Positions 1 to 7,091 of a stretch of 8,674 nucleotides of DNA are shown piece by piece; position 1 is the first letter of the stretch, and every line of letters starts with the position of its first letter. The stretch is from PHAA01 sp964584415 (GTDB lineage: Bacteria > Bacillota > Syntrophomonadia > Syntrophomonadales > Syntrophomonadaceae): positions 1-8,674 of the forward strand of contig CAZOZX010000085.1 of NCBI GenBank assembly GCA_964584415.1, given 5' to 3'. The notes beneath the pieces were generated by a model that did no database searches, was not told where the DNA came from, and saw only the letters and a list, made by a program, of their open reading frames with translations. The position numbers and the translations under genes were made by a program.

Positions 1-200
1 AAGTATGCCAGCGCTTCAGCCAGGGTGGCAGCCGTTAGGATCACCAGAGCGGGACTGGTACCGATCCACTGGAAACCCGATCCTAAATCCAGGTGACCGG
101 ACCGAGAGGCGATTCCCATCACCAACAAGGGCACAAATATCCTAAAACCACAGGTAGCCGCCAGGCCCACACCTATCAGGATATTGAACAGAGCTGCCAT
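1..200 (-). CDS. DUF4126 family membrane protein, N-terminal part (cut by window edge)
   Basis: Reading leftward from the ATG at 198-200, 66 codons stay open to the window edge, so only the N-terminus is present. The peptide begins MAALFNILIGVGLAAT and continues CGFRIFVPLLVMGIASRSG, followed by a Trp-containing stretch and a second hydrophobic segment (about residues 46-66). The small-residue-rich first helix followed by CGFR-x-FVPLL is what I recognise from DUF4126 proteins, small multi-pass inner-membrane proteins of unknown function. A strong ribosome site (AAGGAGGAGG, about 4-7 nt before the ATG) supports this start. The gene lies 123 bp after the hydrolase on the same strand and has a promoter candidate of its own at 240-269, so it is probably at least partly independent of the trp genes. 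No function can be assigned. Confidence 0.75.
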   Translation of the reverse strand, partial: MAALFNILIGVGLAATCGFRIFVPLLVMGIASRSGHLDLGSGFQWIGTSPALVILTAATLAEALAY

Positions 201-239
201 TAGCCCTCCTCCTTTAATCGCTGCAATTCATTTGGTTAG

Positions 240-269
240 ATTATAAAACTTGGGCGGGGATCCTGTCCA
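240..269 (-). promoter_or_regulatory. Candidate sigma-A promoter for the DUF4126 gene
   Basis: On the minus strand TGGACA (264-269) is followed after 18 nt by a perfect TATAAT (240-245). Transcription would start about 33 nt upstream of the DUF4126 ATG. A short inverted repeat, CTGTTC-7-GGACAG on the minus strand (263-281), overlaps the -35 element. The match is by eye; the perfect -10 is the main support. Confidence 0.5.
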
Positions 270-323
270 TGGGCAGAACAGTTCGTAACTATTTCCGCCG
301 GGGGAGGAATTACTGGGGCAAGA

Positions 324-1250
324 CTACTTTAAGGTCTGGTCCAGGAAGTCCAATACGTGACTGACATTGTTGGCATTGTTGAAGGGGATTCCGCCATGGC
401 CGGCTCCATCTATTACTTCCAGGTAAACCTTACCTTCTCCCAACACCGGCTTTAATTTAGCGGCGTAGTTGATCGATTGGCGGACCGGCACCCAGTTATC
501 CAGGGTACCGTGCTGTATGAAGACTGGCGGGTCATCCGGGGTAATATAGCTTTCCGGATTGGCTTTCTGCACCTGCTGGGGAATCTCCGTTATAAGACGT
601 CCGAAATATCGAGAACCCCATGAGTCGGGGGAATTGTTCAGAATCCCATCAATTCCGCTGGCTTTGAACTGGGCATCCATGGTCAGCATATCCATAGGAC
701 CGCACCAATCCACCACGGCTTGTACCCGCTCGGACTGATCGGCATTGCCCAGGCTTAAATCAGTCAGATCCTTTACATCCGCAGTAGCTCCGGCCAGGGC
801 GGACAGGGTACCCCCGGCTGAAGCTCCCCATACGGCAATACGGTTGGGATCGAGGTTATAGTCCTGGGCATGGGCTTTTACATAACGAATAGCTGCTTTA
901 ACATCGTTGATTTGGGCCGGGAATACCCCTTCGGAGCTTAGCCGGTAGTTAACCGATACCACCGCATAGCCTCGCTTTATTCCCTCCCATGCCACCAGGG
1001 CATCCGGACCGAGTTTGTCGCCGGAACAATAGGCTCCCCCGTGTATCGATATGATAACCGGGTAGGGGCCATCAAACTTATTGGGCCAATATATGTCCAG
1101 TTTTTGGGATGGAGACAGGGAGGCGTACTGGATGTCCGTCTCTTTATATAAACCGGAATAAAATTCGTTAAATGCGGTTGTCAGAGCCCGGGGCGGAAAT
1201 ACTATCACCGCCGCCAGCAGGATTATTGCAACAAAAGCCAATTTTTTCAC
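324..1250 (-). CDS. Secreted or membrane-anchored alpha/beta hydrolase (esterase/lipase, HSL/BD-FAE-like)
   Basis: A 308-residue serine hydrolase of the alpha/beta fold. The start is GTG (1248-1250) with GGGAGG a few nt upstream. Residues 1-20 (MKKL then a long hydrophobic run to FPP) look like a Sec signal peptide or N-terminal anchor, so the enzyme probably acts outside the membrane. The oxyanion motif HGG is at 70-72, the nucleophile motif GASAG at 142-146 (Ser144), a likely acid Asp251 in HGTLDNWVP, and the catalytic His285 in GAGHGG. The whole triad is therefore intact. HGG plus GxSAG places it in the Aes/hormone-sensitive-lipase-like group, often acting on acyl or acetyl esters; the true substrate cannot be told. 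It follows aroF by 102 bp on the same strand but has its own promoter candidate (1286-1313), so a link to tryptophan synthesis is doubtful. Confidence 0.88.
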   Translation of the reverse strand: MKKLAFVAIILLAAVIVFPPRALTTAFNEFYSGLYKETDIQYASLSPSQKLDIYWPNKFDGPYPVIISIHGGAYCSGDKLGPDALVAWEGIKRGYAVVSVNYRLSSEGVFPAQINDVKAAIRYVKAHAQDYNLDPNRIAVWGASAGGTLSALAGATADVKDLTDLSLGNADQSERVQAVVDWCGPMDMLTMDAQFKASGIDGILNNSPDSWGSRYFGRLITEIPQQVQKANPESYITPDDPPVFIQHGTLDNWVPVRQSINYAAKLKPVLGEGKVYLEVIDGAGHGGIPFNNANNVSHVLDFLDQTLK

Positions 1251-1285
1251 GGTGGCCTCCCATGGCGCGAATTTGTACCTTATAT

Positions 1286-1313
1286 ATTCTAACAGAAATG
1301 TCGTCGCTGTCCT
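1286..1313 (-). promoter_or_regulatory. Candidate extended -10 promoter for the hydrolase gene
   Basis: In the aroF-hydrolase gap the minus strand has AGGACA (1308-1313), a 16-nt spacer ending in TGT, and TAGAAT (1286-1291). The TG one base before the -10 makes it an extended -10 element. A start point would fall about 30 nt before the GTG. No clear terminator hairpin separates aroF from this gene, so read-through from the trp operon may add to its expression. Confidence 0.45.
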
Positions 1314-1352
1314 CCATGAAAAATTTCTAATCCAAATGGGTATTATTCCGTC

Positions 1353-2375
1353 TTACCTGGCTCCCATTTTCTTGCCTTCGAAGGCTACCCGCTGCTGCAG
1401 GTCTTCCATCAAAATCTTGAATTGCAGCAAATCCAGCGATTGAGCCCCGTCGCATAATGCCCGGGCCGGATCATTATGGGCTTCAATCATCAGGCCATCG
1501 GCGCCCACTGCCACCGCGGCTTTCGCCAAAGGCCCGACCAGGGCCCGTAAACCCGAGGCATGGCTGGGATCAACAATAACCGGCAGGTGCGATTTCTGTT
1601 TAAGCAGGGGAATTGCGGAGATATCAAGAGTATTGCGGGTAGAAGTCTCGAAGGTTCGAATCCCTCTTTCACACAAAATTACCTGGCTGTTGCCTTCGGA
1701 TAAAATGTATTCGGCGCTCATAAGCAGTTCTTCCAGGGTGTTGGCTAATCCTCTTTTCAAAAGAACCGGTTTGTTAAATCGGCCTACCTCTTTCAATAAA
1801 TCAAAGTTCTGCATATTGCGTGCCCCAACCTGTATCACGTCGATATCCTCGAACAGGGGCAGCTGGGTTTGGTTCATTATCTCGGTAACAATCGGCATAC
1901 CTGTTTCCTGCTTGGCTTTTAAGAGCAGGCGCAGTCCATTCTCCTGTAAACCCATGAAAGCATAGGGCGATGTGCGCGGTTTGAAAGCGCCGCCCCGCAG
2001 CAGGGTCGCGCCGCTGGCCTTGACCGATTGGGCGATCTCGATTATCTGGGCTTCGCTTTCCACTGAACAGGGACCGGATATGACCTGAAACATCCCCTGG
2101 CCAATGGGGACTCCGCCGGCACATACAACCGTGTCATCAGGGTGGACCGTCCGGTTTACCGCCTTGTATGGCTCGGTGATCCGTTTGCCGTATTCAATGA
2201 TATCACTGGTCTGTACTACCAAATCGACATCGATGGTGGCAGTGTTGCCGATGAGACAGACCGCGGTGTGTTCGGTACCGGTGCTTAAAAAGGTTTTGAA
2301 TCCGCGTGACTCGATCTGCCTGGTCAGGTCCTCTATTCTCTCTGGAGTTACCCCCGGTTTTAATATAAATATCAT
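1353..2375 (-). CDS. aroF: 3-deoxy-7-phosphoheptulonate (DAHP) synthase, type I-beta with N-terminal regulatory domain
   Basis: It condenses phosphoenolpyruvate with erythrose 4-phosphate to DAHP, the first step of the shikimate pathway, in the cytoplasm. The 340 residues match the long I-beta form: residues 1-70 form a small ferredoxin-like/ACT-like domain (MIFILKPGVTPE...) as in the Thermotoga maritima enzyme, and a barrel follows. Visible motifs are SGPCSVES (100-107, metal ligand Cys103), LRGGAFKPRTSPYAF (126-140), KRG (207-209), RGIRTFE (237-243), DPSHASG (269-275, His272), IEAH (297-300, Glu298) and CDGAQSL (308-314, Asp309), so the metal and substrate sites are complete. It starts at an ATG 27 nt after the trpF stop, with AGGAAGG at 2387-2393, and is the last tightly packed gene of the operon. 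In related enzymes the N-terminal domain gives feedback inhibition by aromatic amino acids; which one acts here is unknown. Confidence 0.96.
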   Translation of the reverse strand: MIFILKPGVTPERIEDLTRQIESRGFKTFLSTGTEHTAVCLIGNTATIDVDLVVQTSDIIEYGKRITEPYKAVNRTVHPDDTVVCAGGVPIGQGMFQVISGPCSVESEAQIIEIAQSVKASGATLLRGGAFKPRTSPYAFMGLQENGLRLLLKAKQETGMPIVTEIMNQTQLPLFEDIDVIQVGARNMQNFDLLKEVGRFNKPVLLKRGLANTLEELLMSAEYILSEGNSQVILCERGIRTFETSTRNTLDISAIPLLKQKSHLPVIVDPSHASGLRALVGPLAKAAVAVGADGLMIEAHNDPARALCDGAQSLDLLQFKILMEDLQQRVAFEGKKMGAR

Positions 2376-2402
2376 TTCAATACCAACCTTCCTAAAATGG
2401 GT

Positions 2403-3017
2403 TTAGCGCATCGCCCTGATTATAGCGATGGCTTCCCGGATCTTGGTTTCGTCCTTGACCCCGTCGGTCTCCACCCCGCTGCTGATATCTACCCCATGAG
2501 GATGGCAGGCGCTGACAGCAGATTTCAGATTACCGGCATTCAGTCCCCCGGCCAAAAAGAACGGCTTAGTTATAGAAGGTATTATTCCCCAGTCAAACGT
2601 CTGGCCGCTGCCGCCGTACTGACCGGGATTATGAGTATCCAGGAGAAGGTAGTCGACCGGCAGTTGAGCGGCACTTATTATCTGTTTGGGGTCTAAAACC
2701 CGAACTGCTTTTATCACCGGGCAATTTATCGATTGTTTCAACTGGCGTATATAGGTTTCGTCTTCGTCTCCATGCAGCTGGACAACATCAATTACCGCTC
2801 GGCTGCAGAGATCGATGATAACCGGCAGGCTCTCATTCACAAAGACTCCTACCGCTTTTATACGCGGATCAAGCTTTGATTTTAGCTGCTCTGCCCGGGC
2901 CGATGACACCTGGCGGCGGCTCGCAGCCATTACAAAGCCGGCGTAATCCGGCAAGTAACGATTAACAAACTCGACATCAGTTTCTCGGCTCAGGCCGCAA
3001 ATCTTGATTTTGGTCAT
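2403..3017 (-). CDS. trpF: Phosphoribosylanthranilate isomerase
   Basis: It converts N-(5-phosphoribosyl)anthranilate to the carboxyphenylamino-deoxyribulose phosphate used by TrpC, by Amadori rearrangement in a (beta/alpha)8 barrel. The protein has 204 residues, normal for a stand-alone TrpF. KICGLSR (5-11) carries the catalytic base Cys7; QLHGDE is at 80-85; the general acid Asp127 lies in LLLDT; GGSGQTFDW is at 135-143; LAGGLN (155-160) and VDISSGVE (176-183) form the C-terminal phosphate-binding part. Its ATG overlaps the trpC stop by four bases (ATGA, 3014-3017), so translation is probably coupled. In many Firmicutes trpB would follow; here the next gene is aroF. Confidence 0.96.
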   Translation of the reverse strand: MTKIKICGLSRETDVEFVNRYLPDYAGFVMAASRRQVSSARAEQLKSKLDPRIKAVGVFVNESLPVIIDLCSRAVIDVVQLHGDEDETYIRQLKQSINCPVIKAVRVLDPKQIISAAQLPVDYLLLDTHNPGQYGGSGQTFDWGIIPSITKPFFLAGGLNAGNLKSAVSACHPHGVDISSGVETDGVKDETKIREAIAIIRAMR

Positions 3018-3799
3018 TGTTCACTGCCTCTTAGCTTCATAATCATGGCGCGTTTATCGGGGGCCCGCATCAGTGCTTCCCCGATCAGCGCCCCGTCAAC
3101 CTGATTGTCGCGCAGGGTTTGAATATCCGCCGCTGAATTAATACCGCTTTCGGCGATAAAAAGAATCTCTTCTGGTACCAGCCGGCGAAGTTCAATGCTG
3201 TTGCCAATGTCTACCGTAAAATCTTGCAGATTACGATTGTTTACGCCGATGATACGGGCGCCGGCGCCGATAGCCTTTTCCACTTCATTTCTATCATGTG
3301 CCTCCACCAGGGCTGACATACCCAGCTCATCACATATACTGATATAATTTCGAATCGTTTTCTCATCCAACAGAGAACAGATCAACAGCACCGCGTCCGC
3401 ACCGAGGGCCTTGGCCTCATAGATCTGGTATTCATCCACAGTGAAGTCTTTCCGCAATACCGGTATATGGACGGTGTGGGCTATTTCCTGCAGATAATCA
3501 TCGCGGCCCTGAAAGTATTCCGGTTCGGTCAAAACCGAAATGGCGGCTGCACCAGCCTGTTCATAATCAATCGCGATCTGCAGGTAAGGAAAGTCCGGAG
3601 CGATTACCCCCTTTGAAGGTGAAGCCTTTTTGATTTCACAAATAAAACTAATATCCGGCTGGCTTAAAGCCTTTTCAAAAGGGAATCCTGTATCACACGG
3701 CAGGCTGCGGACAGCATTTTTCAACTGGTCCGGCCGCACCCGTGTTTTGTTTTGTTCCACTCGTTGGCGGGTGGAGGCGGCTAAAATATCCAGTATCAT
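3014..3799 (-). CDS. trpC: Indole-3-glycerol phosphate synthase
   Basis: It closes the indole ring with loss of CO2, giving indole-3-glycerol phosphate. The 261-residue stand-alone barrel has every family motif: CEIKKASPSKG (54-64, Glu55 and Lys57), VLTEPEYFQG (89-98), LRKDF (115-119, Lys117 as the likely general acid), LLICSLL (138-144), ALVEAHD (163-169, Glu166 as the likely general base), IGVNNRNL (184-191), IAESGI (215-220) and ALIGEALM (237-244). Assignment of catalytic roles follows the Sulfolobus enzyme by alignment from memory. Its ATG overlaps the trpD stop by four bases (ATGA, 3796-3799). It is not fused to TrpF, unlike the enterobacterial enzyme. Confidence 0.97.
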   Translation of the reverse strand: MILDILAASTRQRVEQNKTRVRPDQLKNAVRSLPCDTGFPFEKALSQPDISFICEIKKASPSKGVIAPDFPYLQIAIDYEQAGAAAISVLTEPEYFQGRDDYLQEIAHTVHIPVLRKDFTVDEYQIYEAKALGADAVLLICSLLDEKTIRNYISICDELGMSALVEAHDRNEVEKAIGAGARIIGVNNRNLQDFTVDIGNSIELRRLVPEEILFIAESGINSAADIQTLRDNQVDGALIGEALMRAPDKRAMIMKLRGSEQ

Positions 3800-4815
3800 T
3801 GCTGGACCTCATTGGTGAGCTGGCGAAACTCCTCCAGTTTGGCCATGGCCTGGCCGGAATCTATCAAATTCTGGGCCAACTTCACGCAGTCACTCACGCT
3901 GCAGTCGTCGATACCGAGGTATAGAGCCATGGCGGCGTTAAGAACCACAACATCGCGTTTGGGCCCTCTTTCCTTGCCGCTGAGGATATCCAGGGTGATC
4001 TGAGCGTTTTCCTGAGGGGTGCCCCCCACCAAATCTTCCGGTGTACAACTCTTTAAGCCAAACTGTTCCGGTCTTATATCATAGCAGGTCAGTTCGCCGA
4101 AGCGTATTTCGCAAACGTGGGTTGGCCCGGTCAGGGTGACTTCGTCCATACCGTCAGATCCGCTTACTGCCAGCCCCCTGATTACTCCCAGGTTGGCCAA
4201 TACCTGGGCCAGCGGTTCTATCAGTTTGCGATCGTAAACACCCATCAGCTGCATGGTGGCTCCGGCCGGATTGGACAGGGGGCCGAGGACATTGAAGATG
4301 GTCCTTACCCCCATCTCCCGGCGCACCGGGGCAGCATATTTCATAGAGGAATGGTATACCGGGGCGAACATGAAGCAGATGCCGCTTTTATTTAAGACCG
4401 CCTCGTTTTGCTCTGGAGTAAGGTTAAGATTGACGCCAAGATTTTCTAAAACATCGGCGGCTCCGCTCTTGCTGGATACGCCCCGGTTGCCATGCTTGGC
4501 TACCGGCACTCCACCGGCGGCCACCACAAATGCGGAGGTAGTAGAAATGTTAAAGGTAAATAGTTCGTCACCGCCGGTACCTACAATATCGATGACCTTT
4601 CGTACCGGGTGGATCTTGAGCCCCATTTCCCGCATGACCTCGGCACAGGCAGTGATTTCTTCCACGGTTTCACCTTTCATCCTCAGACCAGCTAATAAAG
4701 CCCCCATTTGGGCCGGGGTGGCAGTACCGTCCATCATCTGCCGCATAACATTTTTGGTTGTTTCCAGGTCGAGATCCTTACCGCTTATTACATCCTTGAT
4801 TGCCTTCTGTATCAT
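3796..4815 (-). CDS. trpD: Anthranilate phosphoribosyltransferase
   Basis: It joins anthranilate and PRPP to give N-(5-phosphoribosyl)anthranilate. The length, 339 residues, is normal for a stand-alone TrpD with no glutaminase fused. The PRPP-binding GTGGD is at 79-83, KHGNRGVSSKSGAADVLE at 107-124, the anthranilate-side segment PVRREMGVRTIFNVLGPLSN at 163-182, and the Mg-binding Asp224-Glu225 pair in GMDEV. The ATG at 4813-4815 is preceded by AGGAGG, which overlaps the trpG stop codon; the gap to trpG is only 13 nt. Confidence 0.97.
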   Translation of the reverse strand: MIQKAIKDVISGKDLDLETTKNVMRQMMDGTATPAQMGALLAGLRMKGETVEEITACAEVMREMGLKIHPVRKVIDIVGTGGDELFTFNISTTSAFVVAAGGVPVAKHGNRGVSSKSGAADVLENLGVNLNLTPEQNEAVLNKSGICFMFAPVYHSSMKYAAPVRREMGVRTIFNVLGPLSNPAGATMQLMGVYDRKLIEPLAQVLANLGVIRGLAVSGSDGMDEVTLTGPTHVCEIRFGELTCYDIRPEQFGLKSCTPEDLVGGTPQENAQITLDILSGKERGPKRDVVVLNAAMALYLGIDDCSVSDCVKLAQNLIDSGQAMAKLEEFRQLTNEVQQ

Positions 4816-4824
4816 TTTTATTTA

Positions 4825-4830
4825 CCTCCT
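4825..4830 (-). promoter_or_regulatory. trpD ribosome binding site overlapping the trpG stop
   Basis: On the minus strand the trpG stop TAG (4829-4831) runs straight into AGGAGG (4825-4830), nine bases before the trpD ATG. Ribosomes ending trpG would stop on top of the trpD entry site, so translation of the two genes is probably linked although the reading frames do not overlap. Confidence 0.75.
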
Positions 4831-5395
4831 ATAATTCCAAAAAATTTTGTAAAATGGTTGGTCCTACCGGAGTCAGTATCGATTCCGGGTGAAACTGCAC
4901 CCCGTAAACGGGAAATGTTTTATGCTGTACAGCCATTACCTCACCAAGGTCGTCTTGGGCTACTACTTGTAAATAATCAGGGATAGTATCCGGATTAGCC
5001 GCCAGGGAGTGGTAGCGACCGGCTTCTATCCGGGCCGGCAGGCCTCGGAAAATAGGGCAGTCAGAATCAATCTTGATACAGCTTTTTTTGCCGTGCATGA
5101 GTTTGCGGGCGTAAGTTATCTCACTGCCATAAACCTCACATATCCCCTGATGGCCCAGGCATACCCCCAGGATAGGAATCTTACCCTGCAGGCACCGGAC
5201 CAGATCTTCACAAATACCCGCGTCTTTTGGATAACCTGGGCCAGGGGATAGAATGATATGAGTGGGATTCAGTTCTTCTATCTCCGCCACACTGAGCTCA
5301 TCATTCCGGACCACTCGAATCTCAGCTGCCATGCTGCCGGCCAGCTGTACCAGGTTGTAGGTAAAACTGTCGTAATTATCGATTAGTAATAACAT
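4829..5395 (-). CDS. trpG: Anthranilate synthase component II (glutamine amidotransferase)
   Basis: It is a class I glutaminase that frees ammonia from glutamine and passes it to TrpE. The 188-residue protein starts MLLLIDNYDSFTYNL, the standard TrpG/PabA opening. PGPGYP is at 51-56, the nucleophile elbow GVCLGHQ at 77-83 (Cys79), HGK at 101-103, and the His-Glu pair of the triad is in FHPES (His169, Glu171). The glutaminase triad is thus complete. Its ATG shares one base with the trpE stop (TGATG, 5393-5397). The sequence cannot show whether it also serves aminodeoxychorismate synthase as PabA, which happens in Bacillus; the operon position argues for tryptophan as the main role. Confidence 0.95.
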   Translation of the reverse strand: MLLLIDNYDSFTYNLVQLAGSMAAEIRVVRNDELSVAEIEELNPTHIILSPGPGYPKDAGICEDLVRCLQGKIPILGVCLGHQGICEVYGSEITYARKLMHGKKSCIKIDSDCPIFRGLPARIEAGRYHSLAANPDTIPDYLQVVAQDDLGEVMAVQHKTFPVYGVQFHPESILTPVGPTILQNFLEL

Positions 5396-6879
5396 CAGTC
5401 TTCCACCTCACTAGCATTGCAGATGGCGTTGATTACGGCCATAGCTTTAAATGCTGATTCTTCATATTCTCGTTCCGGTACACTGTCGGCTACTATGCCT
5501 CCGCCGGCCTGCACATACACCTTGCCGCCCTTTTTCACTGCCATTCGTATGGCTATACAGGTATCCATATTACCGGTAAAGTCCACATACCCCAGGGCCC
5601 CCCCGTAAATGCCGCGGGGGACTTTCTCTATTTCTTCGATGATTTCGCAGGCTCTTATTTTGGGTGCCCCGGACAGGGTACCAGCCGGCAGGACGGCCTC
5701 GATAGCGCTATAACCGTCACCACCGGGGATAATTTCGCTGTCGACCTGGGAGCAGATATGCATAATGGTTGAATAGCGATGGATAACCATGTACTCGCTG
5801 ACCTTGACCGTACCGTATTGGGATATCTTACCGAGATCGTTGCGTCCCAGGTCTACCAGCATATTGTGCTCGGCCAGTTCTTTTTCATCGGCCAATAATT
5901 CTCTTTCCAGTTCTTGGTCTTGCGCTTCAGTCGCGCCCCGCGGGCGGGACCCGGCTACCGGGAAAGTGGTCAACTGGCCTTGCTGCAGTCTAACCAGGGT
6001 CTCCGGGGAGGTGCTCATTATTTCATCTCCGTCTATATGCATATAAACCATATAGGGAGAGGGATTGGTTGTCCTTAAGACCCGGTAAGCATTAATCAGA
6101 CTGCTGTGGTACGGTGCGCTGAATTGGCGTGAAATCACTGCCTGAAAGATATCGCCTTCAAAAATGTATTCCTTGGTGCGGTTCACCATGGCGCAGTATT
6201 CGTCTAAGGTGACATTGCTGGTAAAGGCGACATTTTTATCACTGCTGTAACTGGGCAATGGCCGCGGGTCACGGATAAGACTGGCGATAGATTCTAATTG
6301 AGCGGTCGCTGCACCATAGTTTTCCATCAGGTTGTCGGTTTTCATATTGACCACAATACATATTTTTTGCTTGAGGTGGTCAAAAGCAATTACCTGGTCA
6401 AACAACATCACGTCGAAGTCATATTGATCGCCGCGTTTAATTTTTAGCTGCGGCTCGGCGTACCCGAACATGGCATAACCGAAATAGCCGACAAACCCGC
6501 CCATAAAAGGAGGCATACCCGGCAGGCGCGGCGCCTTATAGTCGGCCTGGATTTCCCGCAGCACATCCAATGGCGCCTTGGTATCAAAACTGGTTTCTTC
6601 ACCGTCGCGCTCGATGGTTACCTGACCTTGCTGACCATACACGCGTAATATGGGATCGAAACCCAAGAAGGAATAACGTCCCCATTTTTCTCCGCCCTCA
6701 ACACTTTCCAGCAAAAAATAGCGCTGACTGATACCCGCCAACCGCCGCAGCAGGCTGATCGGAGTAATGATGTCAGCATAGATTTCCCGGCAGATAGGAA
6801 TGATACTATAGTCGCTGCTAAGCCGGCGAATGGTATCAGTATCCGGACTTATCATCCCATGCCCATTTCCTTTACTCAC
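5395..6879 (-). CDS. trpE: Anthranilate synthase component I
   Basis: It converts chorismate to anthranilate using ammonia from TrpG. I place the start at GTG 6877-6879 (494 residues): AAAGGAGA sits at 6887-6894, 8 nt upstream from its AGGAG core. The same frame is open further upstream, but a TTG at 6931-6933 lies inside the leader terminator. Numbered from the GTG, the N-terminal domain has LLES at 56-59, the conserved element of the tryptophan feedback site. The chorismate-binding domain has EGDIFQAVISRQF (241-253), PVAGSRPRG (307-315), the run from Glu332 through DLGRND (343-348), PAGTLSGAPK (398-407) and GGGIVADSVPEREYEE (459-474). These separate it from isochorismate synthases and make it TrpE, not PabB, with good confidence in this context. 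It is the first gene of the operon, behind a Trp T-box. The ATG at 6855 is a weaker alternative start. Confidence 0.95.
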   Translation of the reverse strand: MSKGNGHGMISPDTDTIRRLSSDYSIIPICREIYADIITPISLLRRLAGISQRYFLLESVEGGEKWGRYSFLGFDPILRVYGQQGQVTIERDGEETSFDTKAPLDVLREIQADYKAPRLPGMPPFMGGFVGYFGYAMFGYAEPQLKIKRGDQYDFDVMLFDQVIAFDHLKQKICIVVNMKTDNLMENYGAATAQLESIASLIRDPRPLPSYSSDKNVAFTSNVTLDEYCAMVNRTKEYIFEGDIFQAVISRQFSAPYHSSLINAYRVLRTTNPSPYMVYMHIDGDEIMSTSPETLVRLQQGQLTTFPVAGSRPRGATEAQDQELERELLADEKELAEHNMLVDLGRNDLGKISQYGTVKVSEYMVIHRYSTIMHICSQVDSEIIPGGDGYSAIEAVLPAGTLSGAPKIRACEIIEEIEKVPRGIYGGALGYVDFTGNMDTCIAIRMAVKKGGKVYVQAGGGIVADSVPEREYEESAFKAMAVINAICNASEVED

Positions 6880-6886
6880 TTCTGGG

Positions 6887-6894
6887 TCTCCTTT
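6887..6894 (-). promoter_or_regulatory. trpE ribosome binding site (decides the GTG start)
   Basis: The minus strand reads AAAGGAGA, then seven bases, then GTG AGT AAA. It lies about 20 bases past the end of the terminator U-run, so it is only transcribed when the T-box antiterminates. No comparable site precedes the upstream TTG at 6933. Confidence 0.8.
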
Positions 6895-6913
6895 CTCTGA
6901 TTTATTTAGCAAT

Positions 6914-6949
6914 AAAAAAAGCTTTTGTCCCAAACATAGGACAAAAGCT
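6914..6949 (-). terminator. Intrinsic terminator of the Trp T-box leader
   Basis: On the minus strand AGCTTTTGTCC (6939-6949) and GGACAAAAGCT (6920-6930) form a perfect 11-bp stem around an 8-nt loop. The U-run starts at 6920 (seven T, then ATT). The left arm also contains the TTTGTCC needed to pair with the T-box for the antiterminator, so the two structures exclude each other as expected for this riboswitch class. Confidence 0.93.
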
Positions 6950-7088
6950 CATAGCTTCTGCGGTACCACCCAAATTGACAACATAGTTGCCCACTTATTT
7001 TATGCACCATCATGCATACCCCACTGATAACGGACAGGGTTCCCGTCGGCGTCTACTCCCAATCAGGTTTCGAGCCGCCCTCGCAAGG

Positions 7089-7091
7089 CCA
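7089..7091 (-). other. T-box specifier codon TGG (Trp)
   Basis: In the specifier loop the minus strand reads GAA-TGG-CCTTGCGAG, the same layout as GAA/GC-codon-CTTTGA in known T-box leaders. TGG pairs with the CCA anticodon of tRNA-Trp and agrees with the tryptophan genes downstream. Confidence 0.88.

Noticed and set aside
263..281. Hairpin CTGTTC-7-GGACAG after the hydrolase gene as a terminator
   Set aside because: It is only 6 bp with a G-T pair and has no following U-run (GATCCCC follows). It overlaps the -35 of the DUF4126 promoter and may be chance or an operator.
324..1250. Hydrolase as a kynurenine formamidase (tryptophan breakdown)
   Set aside because: HGG and GxSAG motifs are shared by many esterases, the protein has an export signal, and the neighbours are biosynthetic; nothing else of the kynurenine pathway is present.
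1490..2406. Open frames on both strands within and opposite aroF
   Set aside because: They have no recognisable motif and fall entirely on the aroF coding region, whose motifs are complete.
6880..6933. N-terminal extension of trpE from a TTG at 6931-6933
   Set aside because: The added codons are the leader terminator stem and U-run, and the TTG lacks a ribosome site, while the GTG at 6879 has a good one.
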